Positions 1 to 8,361 of a stretch of DNA of 60,386 nt are shown piece by piece; position 1 is the stretch's first letter, and every line of letters begins with the position of its first letter. The stretch lies in contig MWTA01000074.1 in NCBI GenBank assembly GCA_002050125.1, positions 1 to 60,386 on the forward strand, given 5' to 3'. Under the pieces are notes generated by a model, which was not told where the DNA came from, ran no database searches, and saw only the letters and a list, made by a program, of their open reading frames with translations. Both the position numbers and the translations under genes were made by a program. Source of the stretch: Anaerolineae bacterium UTCFX2. Lineage in GTDB: Bacteria; Chloroflexota; Anaerolineae; Anaerolineales; UBA4823.

Positions 1-573
1 ACCCTCTATGGCGAAGTTTCCTCCGGCGTGCATACCAATCTGAGCCTGGAAGACGCCATCAAGCTGGCTTGGTTGGCGATCCAGATCCCCGAAGAGAACA
101 TCAAGCGCGGCGCGATCGGGGCTGGGCAGATCGCGTTCGCCGTATCGCCGGACGGCACCCAGCAGGTGCTCAAGCCGCTCACCGAGAAGATCCGCAGCCT
201 GCGCGATGAGATCTTCAGCGAAGGCGGTCCCGCCAGCCCGGTTGCCAGCGCGCTCGATCTGTCCGAGTTGGTCAAACAGGAGGGCGCGCGGGTGGCGGTT
301 ATGAACGGCAGTTCGGCGCCGGGGCTGGCAGCCAGCACAACCGAATATCTCAAGGCGCAGGGCATTAACGTGGTCGAGACCGGCAACGCCGCCCAGTACA
401 CTGGCACGACTGAAATCACCTTCTTCAGCGGCAAACCCTACACGCTCAAATTCCTGGTGGAGTTGATGGCGATCAACCCTTACCGCATTCATCACTTCTA
501 CGATCCGACAAAACCCTACGACATCGAGGTCGTGGTGGGGGACGACTGGGCGCAGTCGGGCAAGCTTCCGTAA
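1..573 (+). CDS. LytR-CpsA-Psr family protein, C-terminal part (5' cut by window edge)
   Basis: The frame is open to base 1, so only about 190 C-terminal residues are present and the ATG at 28 is internal. The first residues (TLYGEVSSGVHTNLSLEDA) fit the end of an LCP catalytic domain, which in this family transfers lipid-linked glycopolymers to the cell wall outside the membrane. Further on, VAVMNGSSAPGLA opens a LytR_C-type domain, a common C-terminal partner of LCP. The catalytic arginines would lie upstream of the window, so activity cannot be judged. A good intrinsic terminator follows 6 bases after the stop. Confidence 0.75.
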   Translation, partial: TLYGEVSSGVHTNLSLEDAIKLAWLAIQIPEENIKRGAIGAGQIAFAVSPDGTQQVLKPLTEKIRSLRDEIFSEGGPASPVASALDLSELVKQEGARVAVMNGSSAPGLAASTTEYLKAQGINVVETGNAAQYTGTTEITFFSGKPYTLKFLVELMAINPYRIHHFYDPTKPYDIEVVVGDDWAQSGKLP

Positions 574-579
574 ACCTCA

Positions 580-619
580 TGCGCCGGGCGCCTGGACGGG
601 CTGCCTGGCGCACTTTTTT
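580..619 (+). terminator. Intrinsic terminator after LCP gene
   Basis: TGCGCCGGGC (580-589) pairs with GCCTGGCGCA (603-612) with one G-U pair, and is followed by a run of six T at 614-619. It separates the LCP gene from recD2, so recD2 probably has its own start signal. Confidence 0.8.
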
Positions 620-638
620 CTTCTAAACTCACGAAATT

Positions 639-2864
639 ATGGAAACCCTGACCGGCTCGATCGAGCGGATTACTTTTTATAATCCCGAGAACGGATACAG
701 CGTGCTCCGCTTAAAACCCGAGCCGGGACGGCTGCGTCAAGCCGACCGTGAAGGTCTGGTCACCGTCACGGGCAGCCTGCCGGAGCTTTCCGTCGGAGAG
801 CATTTGCGGCTCCAGGGAGAATGGGTCAATCACCCGCGCCACGGCCTGCAGTTTCAAGCCCAAATTTGCGAGCAGACCCTGCCAGCCAGCGCCGCCGGCA
901 TCCGGCGCTACCTGGGTTCGGGGTTGGTGCGCGGCATCGGTCCGCGCCTGGCTGAGCGCATCGTCGCCCGCTTTGGCGCAAGCACGCTGGAGGTGATCGA
1001 GAATCACCCCGAGCGCCTGCGCGAAGTCCCCGACATCGGTCCGAAGCGCGCCGGGCTGATCTCGGCGGCGTGGCGGGAGCAGCAGCAGGTGAAAGAAATC
1101 ATGCTTTTTCTGCACAGCTATGGGGTCAGCACCAACCTGGCGGTCAAGGTCTATAAACAATACGGCGATCAATCGCTCGGCATCGTGAAAACCGATCCTT
1201 ACCGCCTTGCACAGGACATCTACGGGGTGGGGTTCAAAACCGCCGACCGCATTGCCCAGGCGCTGGGGTTAGCCGCCGATCACCCTGGTCGGTTGGAGGC
1301 GGGTCTGCTACACCTCCTCGACCAGGCTGGAAACGACGGGCATGTTTTTGTTCCCCAGGACGAGTTGATCCGCCGGGCTGCCGGTTTGCTCGAGGTGGCA
1401 GAAGAGATTTTACCGGGCGCGGTTCAGCGCCTGGGCGAAGCGAAGCGCGTTTACCTGGAGCGCCTGCCGATCCAAGTCCTCCCGCAGCCCGGCGAGGGCT
1501 CCCGAACCGACCAAACTGCCGAACCTCGCACCGCGGTTTATCTGGCTCCGTTTTACCACAGCGAACTCGGCACCGCCGAGCGGCTGAAAGCCCTCGCCCG
1601 CGCTTTCCCGACCCGTCTCAGCGACCTGCCGCCGGCTTTTGCCGCCCTCGATCCGGCTTTGTCCTCAGAGCAGCAGGCTTCTATCCGCATGGCGCTCACC
1701 AACACTCTCGGTGTGCTCACGGGCGGTCCGGGGACGGGCAAGACGACCACGCTCAAGGCGCTGATTGACACGCTTGAATCCGCCGGCAAGCGCGTCCTGC
1801 TGGCTTCGCCCACCGGCCGCGCCGCCAAACGCCTCGCCCAAGCTACCGGACGCCCCGCCAGCACCATCCACCGTCTGCTCGGGTATGCCCCGGGTGAAGG
1901 GTTCAAATACGGGCTCGAAAATCCGCTCAAAACCGATTTGTTGGTGGTCGATGAAGCATCCATGCTCGACCTTGCCCTCGCCTATCAGCTTCTCAAAGCC
2001 CTCGAGCCGGGGACGCACCTGCTGTTGGTGGGGGATGTGGATCAGCTTCCCTCGGTCGGGGCAGGGGACGTGCTGCGCGATCTGATCGGAAGCGGGCAGT
2101 TCGCCGTGACGCGCCTCGGTCATATCTTTCGTCAGGCAGCCAGTTCGCACATCATCACCAATGCGCACCGCATCAACCATGGCGAGACGCCGGTCTTTCC
2201 GGTTGGCGCGGACAGCCAAGCGGGAGATTTCTTCCTCTTCCCAGCCGAAACGCCCGAAGAAGCCGCCAATTGGGTCGAAGAGGTGGCTTGTCGGCGCATC
2301 CCCCAGAAATTTGGGTTGCACCCGCGCGATCAGATCCAGGTCCTTTCGCCAATGTACCGCGGCCCGGTTGGGGTTAATGCCCTCAACGCGCGCCTGCAAG
2401 CCAGCCTGAACCCCGCAGCGGTATCCAAACCCGAAAAACTGCTCTTCGGACAGCTTCTGCGCGCGGGCGACAAGGTGATGCAGGTGGTCAACAACTACGA
2501 AAAAGAGGTCTTCAACGGCGACATCGGCTCGCTGTACACAATCGAAGCGAACGACCAGAGTCTGCTGATCGATTTTGAGGGCCGCGCGGTGCGCTATGAT
2601 TGGAGTGAAGCCGACCAGCTTGTTCTGGCTTATGCCGTTTCGGTTCACAAAGCCCAGGGAGCGGAGTTTCCGGCGGTGGTGCTCCCGCTCGTGACCAGCC
2701 ACTATTTGATGCTTCAGCGCAACCTGCTCTACACCGCGGTGACCCGCGCCCGACAGTTGTGCGTGCTGGTCGGCAGCTGGCGCGCGATTGGCATTGCCGT
2801 CCACAACGATCGTGGTTCCCGCCGCTACACCGCTTTGGACTGGCGTTTGCAGTCGGAAGCATAA
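639..2864 (+). CDS. recD2: RecD2-like ATP-dependent DNA helicase
   Basis: This 741-residue protein matches RecD2, the 5'-3' superfamily 1B helicase of bacteria without RecBC; members act in DNA repair in the cytoplasm. The N-terminus (GSIERITFYNPENGYSVLRL) is the RecD2 OB-like start, followed by a helix-hairpin-helix region (DIGPKRAGLI). Walker A is GGPGTGKTT at about residue 362 and Walker B is LLVVDEASM around residue 438. The end (YAVSVHKAQGAEF) is the UvrD-C2-type motif. Length is normal. No clear Shine-Dalgarno precedes the ATG, and the preceding terminator ends only 19 bases upstream, so a short or absent leader is possible. Confidence 0.9.
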   Translation: METLTGSIERITFYNPENGYSVLRLKPEPGRLRQADREGLVTVTGSLPELSVGEHLRLQGEWVNHPRHGLQFQAQICEQTLPASAAGIRRYLGSGLVRGIGPRLAERIVARFGASTLEVIENHPERLREVPDIGPKRAGLISAAWREQQQVKEIMLFLHSYGVSTNLAVKVYKQYGDQSLGIVKTDPYRLAQDIYGVGFKTADRIAQALGLAADHPGRLEAGLLHLLDQAGNDGHVFVPQDELIRRAAGLLEVAEEILPGAVQRLGEAKRVYLERLPIQVLPQPGEGSRTDQTAEPRTAVYLAPFYHSELGTAERLKALARAFPTRLSDLPPAFAALDPALSSEQQASIRMALTNTLGVLTGGPGTGKTTTLKALIDTLESAGKRVLLASPTGRAAKRLAQATGRPASTIHRLLGYAPGEGFKYGLENPLKTDLLVVDEASMLDLALAYQLLKALEPGTHLLLVGDVDQLPSVGAGDVLRDLIGSGQFAVTRLGHIFRQAASSHIITNAHRINHGETPVFPVGADSQAGDFFLFPAETPEEAANWVEEVACRRIPQKFGLHPRDQIQVLSPMYRGPVGVNALNARLQASLNPAAVSKPEKLLFGQLLRAGDKVMQVVNNYEKEVFNGDIGSLYTIEANDQSLLIDFEGRAVRYDWSEADQLVLAYAVSVHKAQGAEFPAVVLPLVTSHYLMLQRNLLYTAVTRARQLCVLVGSWRAIGIAVHNDRGSRRYTALDWRLQSEA

Positions 2865-2869
2865 AAACG

Positions 2870-2901
2870 AAAAGGCGCAGAGGAGCTTTTCTGCGCCTTT
2901 T
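2870..2901. terminator. Bidirectional terminator between convergent genes
   Basis: AAAAGGCGCAGA (2870-2881) pairs perfectly with TCTGCGCCTTTT (2890-2901). The A-run and T-run on the two arms allow it to end both recD2 (+) and the convergent lipoprotein gene (-). Confidence 0.85.
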
Positions 2902-2922
2902 ACGCTTATTTATTGTATTCAA

Positions 2923-3726
2923 TTACGGGTTGTAATTCGGGATGATCTTTGGATCGCGGATCGCCCATTCGTTGCGCTGCCCGGCGTTGAAAAGCGTGCC
3001 GGCGGTTCCGCTCACGATAAACTGCAGTTCGATCTCCTTGCCCTGGTATTTGCTGAGATCGACCTTGAACGGCACCCAGGCGGTGGATTGACCGCTTGGG
3101 AAAGACCACAGCACCTCCCAGCCTCCGCCTACCTTGGCGTAGATCGTCGCATTCTGCACAAACACATAGCGGTGTGAAAACGTCATATGGGGGTTCTTCC
3201 AGGCAGGATCGATAAAGATCGGCTTTAAAGTCATCATCTGCAGTTCGTCCCCGCGACCGAACCAGCAGGGCGGGCCATTGCGATCTTCGCCGCAGCCGGG
3301 CGCCTGGCGCAGCGTGCTGGACTTCATGTCTGTCAAAGAGATCGGTTCGCCGGAGGTGGGGGGCGCAGTCGCTTCCGACGTGTTTGTTGCGGCAGGTGAG
3401 CTTTCCGGCTCAGTTGTTTTGGGCTGCGCCAGTTCGGTTGACTGAGCGTCCAGCGTGGCTTGCTGCGCCTGGATAGTCGCCTCGGTATCCGGCTTAACGC
3501 CCTCCGTGGCTGGCAAGCCGGACTCTTCGGTTGAGCCAGGCTGCTCGGTCAGGCGCTGTTCCGCCTGCAGCGTCTCCTCCACGCTGCGTGAAATCTCGGT
3601 CTCATCTGGCGCCGGTTCGCGCGTGCCGGGACCGAAGACGCATGCCAGTCCCGCCAGGATGAGCATCGCAGACGCCACAAGGGGCAGGAAATGCCGCGCT
3701 GGCTTCCTTCTTAGAGATTTCAACAT
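2923..3726 (-). CDS. Lipoprotein of unknown function, Thr/Glu-rich linker plus C-terminal beta-type domain
   Basis: The start at 3726 is chosen because GGAGG lies 6 bases upstream and the residues that follow make a lipoprotein signal with lipobox LAGLAC; the frame runs further upstream to 3801 but without a signal peptide. After the lipobox comes a low-complexity linker rich in Glu, Thr, Pro and Ala (about residues 30-140). A compact Trp-rich domain follows, with VDLSKYQGKEIELQF, the kind of sequence found in carbohydrate-binding or jelly-roll beta domains. I do not recognise a family. An extracytoplasmic, membrane-anchored protein is inferred. Confidence 0.6.
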   Translation of the reverse strand: MLKSLRRKPARHFLPLVASAMLILAGLACVFGPGTREPAPDETEISRSVEETLQAEQRLTEQPGSTEESGLPATEGVKPDTEATIQAQQATLDAQSTELAQPKTTEPESSPAATNTSEATAPPTSGEPISLTDMKSSTLRQAPGCGEDRNGPPCWFGRGDELQMMTLKPIFIDPAWKNPHMTFSHRYVFVQNATIYAKVGGGWEVLWSFPSGQSTAWVPFKVDLSKYQGKEIELQFIVSGTAGTLFNAGQRNEWAIRDPKIIPNYNP

Positions 3727-3841
3727 AATATTCCTCCACTTTTTTTCATCGCTCACATCACGGAGCCATTTTACTGGCGGCGCGGAAGATTGGTTCATCA
3801 ATATTATAGCGGCAATAATTCAATTGTGAAGTTATGAACGT

Positions 3842-5026
3842 TCACTTTTTCGCGGCGACGATCGTAGTCCCGCTGAAGATGAGAAGCACCAGCGCGATCG
3901 TCAGGAATAGGGCTGGGATCATGGCCTCGGGTCCGTGGCGCTCGATCAACTCGCCCAGAACCCAGGGCAAAGTCATGCCGCCCAGCCCGGTGCCGACAAA
4001 AAACCAGCGCGAGGTCGCGCCGCTCAAGGTCATGTGGCGCCCGGCAAACGCCAGCAGGGTTGGAAAAACCGATGCCATGAAAAGCCCTAATAATATCGTG
4101 CCGATCCACACCACTGTGACAGATCCTGGCGCAGACCAGATCAATCCCAGGCTTGCCAGGCAGCCGATAAAGTCGACCATGAGCATGATCGCCGGGCGTA
4201 CGCGGGTCGCGATCCCCACGCTGATCAGCCGACCGACCGTGAGAGCGCCCCAGAACAAGGAGTTCAGATATGCCGCGCCGGTCGTCCCTGCCAAGCCCTG
4301 GTTGATCGCAAAAGTGTAGATCCAACCGCCGAATCCGAGCTCCGCGCCGACGTAGAACGCGTACACAACCGCGATGAGAATGACCAGCAGCCAGGGTGTG
4401 GGCTGATGCTCAACCAACTCGTCCACCTTTGGCGAGGACGGGCTGGGCAGGCGAAAGAGCCACAGCGCAACCGGCAGCGGATAAAGCGCCAGCAGCCAGA
4501 AGGCGCCGCGAATGCCCCAACCCATCGTCAGGGATTGCGCGACCAGCAGCGGCGCCAGAAAAGCCCCGATCCCGAAAAAGAAGTGCAGCGCGTTCAGAAC
4601 TGGGTTGGCGCGGTCGCGGTAGATCCATACCAGCATTGGGTTGCCGCACACATCCAGACCCCCGTTTGCCATTCCGAGCACAAAGAAAATCAACATTAAA
4701 AGTGCCAGGCTCGCGGTGAGCGGTATCAGCCCCAGCATCGCGCTCATGGTCAGCAGGATGATGGTTAACAGCCGGTTGCCGGGCGCCCGGTCCAACAGGT
4801 TGCCAAACCCGAGCGACCCGGACATGTAGCCGAAGTTCTGCGCGGTGAACAGTAACCCGATCGCCCCCAGTTGAGCGCCGGTTTGCTCAGAGAGGTTGGG
4901 CAGCGCCGGACCGAGAGCTGCCGTGGTCAGTCCTAAAATGATGTTCGTCAGGAAATAGGCAATCGTGGACTGGGTTGCCGCCGGGTAGTCGTTGGCTTGT
5001 TTGGGTGGTCGCGGCTCAGTGGTCAT
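3842..5026 (-). CDS. Major facilitator superfamily transporter
   Basis: This highly hydrophobic protein of about 394 residues has roughly 12 predicted membrane segments. Segments such as NGGLDVCGNPMLVWIYRD and LNALHFFFGIGAFLAP are typical of the sugar/FucP-like MFS branch. The ATG at 5026 is preferred because GGAG lies just upstream; an in-frame TTG at 5047 is the alternative. The substrate cannot be read from sequence. It is followed, after a gap of about 115 bases, by the lipoprotein gene on the same strand, so co-transcription is possible but unproven. Confidence 0.8.
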   Translation of the reverse strand: MTTEPRPPKQANDYPAATQSTIAYFLTNIILGLTTAALGPALPNLSEQTGAQLGAIGLLFTAQNFGYMSGSLGFGNLLDRAPGNRLLTIILLTMSAMLGLIPLTASLALLMLIFFVLGMANGGLDVCGNPMLVWIYRDRANPVLNALHFFFGIGAFLAPLLVAQSLTMGWGIRGAFWLLALYPLPVALWLFRLPSPSSPKVDELVEHQPTPWLLVILIAVVYAFYVGAELGFGGWIYTFAINQGLAGTTGAAYLNSLFWGALTVGRLISVGIATRVRPAIMLMVDFIGCLASLGLIWSAPGSVTVVWIGTILLGLFMASVFPTLLAFAGRHMTLSGATSRWFFVGTGLGGMTLPWVLGELIERHGPEAMIPALFLTIALVLLIFSGTTIVAAKK

Positions 5027-5128
5027 GGTCTCCGGTAATTTCTGCAAAACCCAGGCGAGCCAGTTGTTACTCCGCAGTTTACCGGCGCGCCTGGAGGGTT
5101 CGAGCGGTTTATGGGTTAAGCGCCTGGT

Positions 5129-5395
5129 TCAGGAAGACCCCTCGGCTTGCTGCTTCTCCCAGGCTAAACGCCAGGAGTCGGACGCCTCGCCGCGGTTCGT
5201 CTCATCCACAACCAGGATTTTTTGCGAGCCGTCCCGATCCTGGATTACAAAGGTGAGCGCCTCTTGTCCGTCGTCGGTGATCTCGGTGGTGCAGTCGACC
5301 GGGGTGATTTCTTCGCGCAGGAAATGCCACCCGAAATGGCTCTCACAGGGGGCGTCCCAGCATTTGCACGACCGTTGATCGAGAATGATTTTCAT
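5129..5395 (-). CDS. Small Cys-containing hypothetical protein (88 aa)
   Basis: The ATG at 5395 is chosen because GGAGG sits 6 bases upstream; the frame continues upstream but runs into the preceding gene. The N-terminal half has C-x-C, a further Cys and a later one (DQRSCKCWDAPCESHFGWHF), a pattern that could bind metal. I do not recognise the family. It is the last gene of a three-gene minus-strand unit, 23 bases after its neighbour. Confidence 0.5.
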   Translation of the reverse strand: MKIILDQRSCKCWDAPCESHFGWHFLREEITPVDCTTEITDDGQEALTFVIQDRDGSQKILVVDETNRGEASDSWRLAWEKQQAEGSS

Positions 5396-5418
5396 GTCTG
5401 CCTCCAGATCGTTCAAAC

Positions 5419-6282
5419 TTATGGCTGTCCAAAGGTCAGAATAATTGCGCCCCAATAGTTGCCGGTGTTGCTGGTGCAAGTCAAGGCGCTGATATTTCCA
5501 AGCGGGGCGCCGTCTTCCCCGATGCGCACACTGTAAACAAACGCCGGGTCGGGTCTGAAATCGGCATAGCCCAGCCCTTTTTCGGGCTTCAGACCGGTGA
5601 AAAACCGCTCCTCCCCGCCCGCCCAGTTGATCACCACCAGCATACCTGACACCGGCTCGCCTTCACGGTCTTGCACTTGCACCACGATCTGCGGTTCTTC
5701 CAGGGGCAAGTCGCAGACTTCTTCCATGCTGAGGAGCACGAACGGTTCATCCGGGCTGGGACGTTCCGGCGCGGACGCTTCCGGGCGGGTCGGTTCGACT
5801 TCGCTGCCAGTTGGCGCTTCGGTTGCGCCGGCAGGCGGCTCCAGCAGGCGCCCGGGGGTCGCAAGCGCCGTCGTGCCGGTGGGCTGGATCGCCGGGCGGG
5901 TGATCGCCTGCCCTGGACCGGGCGGCGCCTGCCCCAGGGCAACCGCCAGCAGACCTAAAGCGCGCGCCTCGTCCGAAATGCCGCTTTCAGAACCGCCTTC
6001 TTCCGCCAGTTTGCGTTGGGCTTGTTCGGTCAAAGCGCGTACGCTGTCCGCATCTTGCAGCAACTCGAGCCGCGCTCGGGCGCGCACCAGGTCGCCGTTT
6101 GCCAGATACGCCGCGGCAATCATTGTCCGGTATTGATCCTTGAAATCTTGACGCAGCGAAGCCGGCGAGGTCTCCACGTATTCCACCGGTTGAAAGAAAC
6201 GGGTGTAGCCTACGCCAAGCAGAACCCCGATCACCAAGCCCGTAAGAAGATACCAGGGTCCACGCTTTTCCTCGCGTCTCAT
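5419..6282 (-). CDS. Membrane-anchored hypothetical protein, paralogue of upstream neighbour
   Basis: The protein has 287 residues. One N-terminal membrane segment (about residues 10-28) is followed by QPVEYVETSPASLRQDFKDQ, an Ala-rich helical region (residues 45-105, compatible with a tetratricopeptide-like helix pair), a Pro/Thr/Glu linker and a C-terminal beta-rich domain with VQVQDREGEPVSGMLVVINW, which looks like an Ig/Cna-B-like fold. Its ATG overlaps the stop of the upstream gene (ATGA), indicating translational coupling. The N-terminal 60 residues resemble the upstream gene. The family is not recognised; the bulk is predicted outside the membrane. Confidence 0.6.
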   Translation of the reverse strand: MRREEKRGPWYLLTGLVIGVLLGVGYTRFFQPVEYVETSPASLRQDFKDQYRTMIAAAYLANGDLVRARARLELLQDADSVRALTEQAQRKLAEEGGSESGISDEARALGLLAVALGQAPPGPGQAITRPAIQPTGTTALATPGRLLEPPAGATEAPTGSEVEPTRPEASAPERPSPDEPFVLLSMEEVCDLPLEEPQIVVQVQDREGEPVSGMLVVINWAGGEERFFTGLKPEKGLGYADFRPDPAFVYSVRIGEDGAPLGNISALTCTSNTGNYWGAIILTFGQP

Positions 6283-6635
6283 GGCGCCGGCGCTCCCCCG
6301 CCCAGCGATGAGGCTTCCAGGCTGGTTTGTAGAGCCTGCATCCGGCTGATGTCTGGCTCGCTGTAGCCGACTTTGCGGGCAAATTCGATCGCCTGGGCGA
6401 CCAGAACTTGCGGCGGGGTTTCGCCCAGAACCGCCAGCCGCCGTTCTGCCAGCGCCGCATCTTTGTCGATTTCGTAGGCTTCCGCGACCATCAAGACGTA
6501 ATCGGTCTTGTAATCCATTCGCAGCGTCGCGGGGGTGATGTCAACCGACTTCACGGGCTGCATAAACCAGCCGTAAGCCAAGCCCGCGCCCGCGCCGACC
6601 AGAATTGCGATTAGAAAGCGAAACCAGCGCCCCAT
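6279..6635 (-). CDS. Membrane-anchored hypothetical protein (118 aa), shorter paralogue
   Basis: One N-terminal membrane segment (FLIAILVGAGAGLAYGWF) is followed by QPVKSVDITPATLRMDYKTD and a helical region ending in a short Gly/Ala/Pro tail. The stretch after the membrane segment lines up with the downstream gene (QPV, V, P/S-A-T/S-LR, D-Y/F-K), so the two look like a tandem duplication in which only the downstream copy gained the C-terminal domain. It is translationally coupled to that gene. The function is unknown. Confidence 0.6.
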   Translation of the reverse strand: MGRWFRFLIAILVGAGAGLAYGWFMQPVKSVDITPATLRMDYKTDYVLMVAEAYEIDKDAALAERRLAVLGETPPQVLVAQAIEFARKVGYSEPDISRMQALQTSLEASSLGGGAPAP

Positions 6636-6690
6636 ATCAGCCTATTGTGCCATAGACGACCTGCCCGCACAAGCGCCGCGCCGGGTCAGG

Positions 6691-7812
6691 TTATGCGCTC
6701 GCCAGGATGTCTTCCAGCGCCCCCAGCAGCAAACGCACGTGCTCGCGCCGGCTGCTGTGTCCCATCAACCCGATCCGCCAGATCTTCCCTTTTAGCGGAC
6801 CAAAGCCGGCTGCAATTTCGATGTTGTACTCATCCAGCAGCCGCCGGCGCACAGCGGCGTCGTCGATGCTGGGCGGGATCTGGGGCGTGCTGAGCGTCGG
6901 CAGCCGCTGCGCCAGCGGGATCAGCAGCGGCAAGTCCAGGTTTTCCAGACCCTCCCAGAGCATCTCGGCAAACGCGCGGTGGCGGGCGAAGCGCGGTTCC
7001 AGCCCCTCTTCCTCCACAATCCGCAAGCCTTCCCGCAGCGCATAATGCAGGCTGATCGGTGCGGTATGATGATATGCGTGCGGCGCCTCCCAATATTTCT
7101 CCAGTCCGTTCAAATCGAGGTACCAGTTGGCAACTGGCGTCTTGCGCTGGCGCAGCGCCTGCCGGGCACGCTCGCTAACGGTGATGGGCGCCAGCCCCGG
7201 CGGGCAAGACAGGCTTTTCTGCGCCGCGCTGTAAGCCACGTCCACATCCCAGTGGTCGATCTCGACCGGCAGCCCACCCAGCGAAGTGACCGTGTCCAGC
7301 ACCACCAGCGCCCCCTGTGCGTGGGCTGCAGAGGCGATCTCCGGTATGCCGGTCTGCAGAGCGCCGGTGGAGGTTTCGGCGTGCACCAGCGCCAGCAGCT
7401 TATATTTGCGGGCTTTTAGCGCCGCTTCGATTTCGGCTGGATCGAACGTTTCGCCCCAGGGACGTTCCAACCGCTCAACCTGCGCCCCGTACCTTCCTGC
7501 AATCTCTGCCAGCCGCTCTCCAAAGAAGCCCATGCTAGCCACCAGCACGGCGTCGCCCGGCTCGATGAAATTGCACAGCGCAGCTTCCATCCCAGAAGTG
7601 CCTGTGCCGGGCAGGGCGAGGGTCAGCTCGTTATCGGTTTGGAAGACCAGGCGCAACAACGTCTGTTCTTCTTGCATCAACTGCAGAAATTCGGGGTCCA
7701 GGTGCCCCACCAGCGGGGAGGCCATTGCGCGCAGCACCCGCGGCGGTACCATGCTCGGTCCAGGACCGAGCAAAAAACGTGAGGAGGTGTTCAAGTCGCT
7801 GATCATATCCAT
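6691..7812 (-). CDS. Class V aminotransferase, serine-pyruvate / alanine-glyoxylate type
   Basis: The 373-residue protein starts with FLLGPGPSMVPPRVLRAM, the hallmark N-terminus of alanine-glyoxylate/serine-pyruvate aminotransferases (fold type I, PLP). VDVAYSAAQKSLSCPPGLAP contains the lysine that should form the Schiff base, and the substrate-binding region with ALVHAETSTGALQ is also typical. The enzyme would move an amino group between Ser or Ala and glyoxylate or pyruvate in the cytoplasm; sequence alone does not decide the donor. It is transcribed divergently from spoVS. Confidence 0.85.
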   Translation of the reverse strand: MDMISDLNTSSRFLLGPGPSMVPPRVLRAMASPLVGHLDPEFLQLMQEEQTLLRLVFQTDNELTLALPGTGTSGMEAALCNFIEPGDAVLVASMGFFGERLAEIAGRYGAQVERLERPWGETFDPAEIEAALKARKYKLLALVHAETSTGALQTGIPEIASAAHAQGALVVLDTVTSLGGLPVEIDHWDVDVAYSAAQKSLSCPPGLAPITVSERARQALRQRKTPVANWYLDLNGLEKYWEAPHAYHHTAPISLHYALREGLRIVEEEGLEPRFARHRAFAEMLWEGLENLDLPLLIPLAQRLPTLSTPQIPPSIDDAAVRRRLLDEYNIEIAAGFGPLKGKIWRIGLMGHSSRREHVRLLLGALEDILASA

Positions 7813-7837
7813 AGTTTACAACAAAAGATCGGAATCG

Positions 7838-7860
7838 GGCTTGTTGATTGGCTTGTTGAT
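7838..7860 (+). repeat. Tandem 11-bp direct repeat in divergent promoter region
   Basis: GGCTTGTTGAT occurs at 7838-7848 and again at 7850-7860. It lies 11 bases upstream of the spoVS -35 element, where an activator could bind; no binding protein can be named. Confidence 0.5.
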
Positions 7861-7871
7861 GAAAGAAATGC

Positions 7872-7900
7872 TTGCTTTGCCATCTAAAATCCAGTAAAAT
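7872..7900 (+). promoter_or_regulatory. Sigma-70-type promoter for spoVS
   Basis: TTGCTT (7872-7877), a 17-base spacer, and TAAAAT (7895-7900). It predicts a leader of about 65 nt before the spoVS start. Confidence 0.6.
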
Positions 7901-7971
7901 GATTAATACAGGTCTTCAGAAATCGCACCTTTTGATCCAAGCACGGGAACTGCGGACAAGGGGAATGCACT

Positions 7972-8232
7972 ATGAGCATTATAAAGGTTTCGGGTACTTC
8001 GCGCACATCCGCCGTCGCGGGCGCTATTGCGGGCGTCTTTCGGGAGAACAAACGCGCCGAGGTACAGGCGATTGGGGCGATCGCGGTCAATCAAGCCATT
8101 AAGGCGCTCGCCCTTGCGAAAGGCTATCTTAAAGAAGATGGCTACGAGATTATCTTTACGCCCGAATTTGTGGACGTTGAGATTGATGATAAAGTTCGCA
8201 CCGCGATCAAATTTGTTGTGGAGTTGCGCTGA
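7972..8232 (+). CDS. spoVS: SpoVS family protein
   Basis: The 86-residue protein matches SpoVS over its full length (KVSGTSRTSAVAGAIAG, then AIGAIAVNQAIKALALAKGY). SpoVS is a small Alba-like protein that affects spore coat formation and septation in Bacillus, and it also occurs in many non-sporulating lineages, including Chloroflexota and Thermus, where its role is unclear; nucleic-acid binding is a reasonable inference. GGGGA lies 6 bases before the ATG. It is a single-gene unit with its own promoter. Confidence 0.92.
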   Translation: MSIIKVSGTSRTSAVAGAIAGVFRENKRAEVQAIGAIAVNQAIKALALAKGYLKEDGYEIIFTPEFVDVEIDDKVRTAIKFVVELR

Positions 8233-8290
8233 CCAAGCATTGACTGCAGGGTAAACTTTCCACCACCTGCTGCTATTGTCGGAACCCTGA

Positions 8291-8318
8291 GCGTCGGAGG
8301 ATTTTCATCCTACGGCGC
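8291..8318 (+). terminator. Weak terminator-like hairpin after spoVS
   Basis: GCGTCGGAGGAT (8291-8302) and ATCCTACGGCGC (8307-8318) form a stem with one mismatch, one G-U pair and a TTTC loop. The following bases (ATTCTATTCT) are only moderately T-rich, so termination may be partial. Confidence 0.4.
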
Positions 8319-8361
8319 ATTCTATTCTACCTGCCGTATTCGGCTCGAATTTTGGAGCAAT

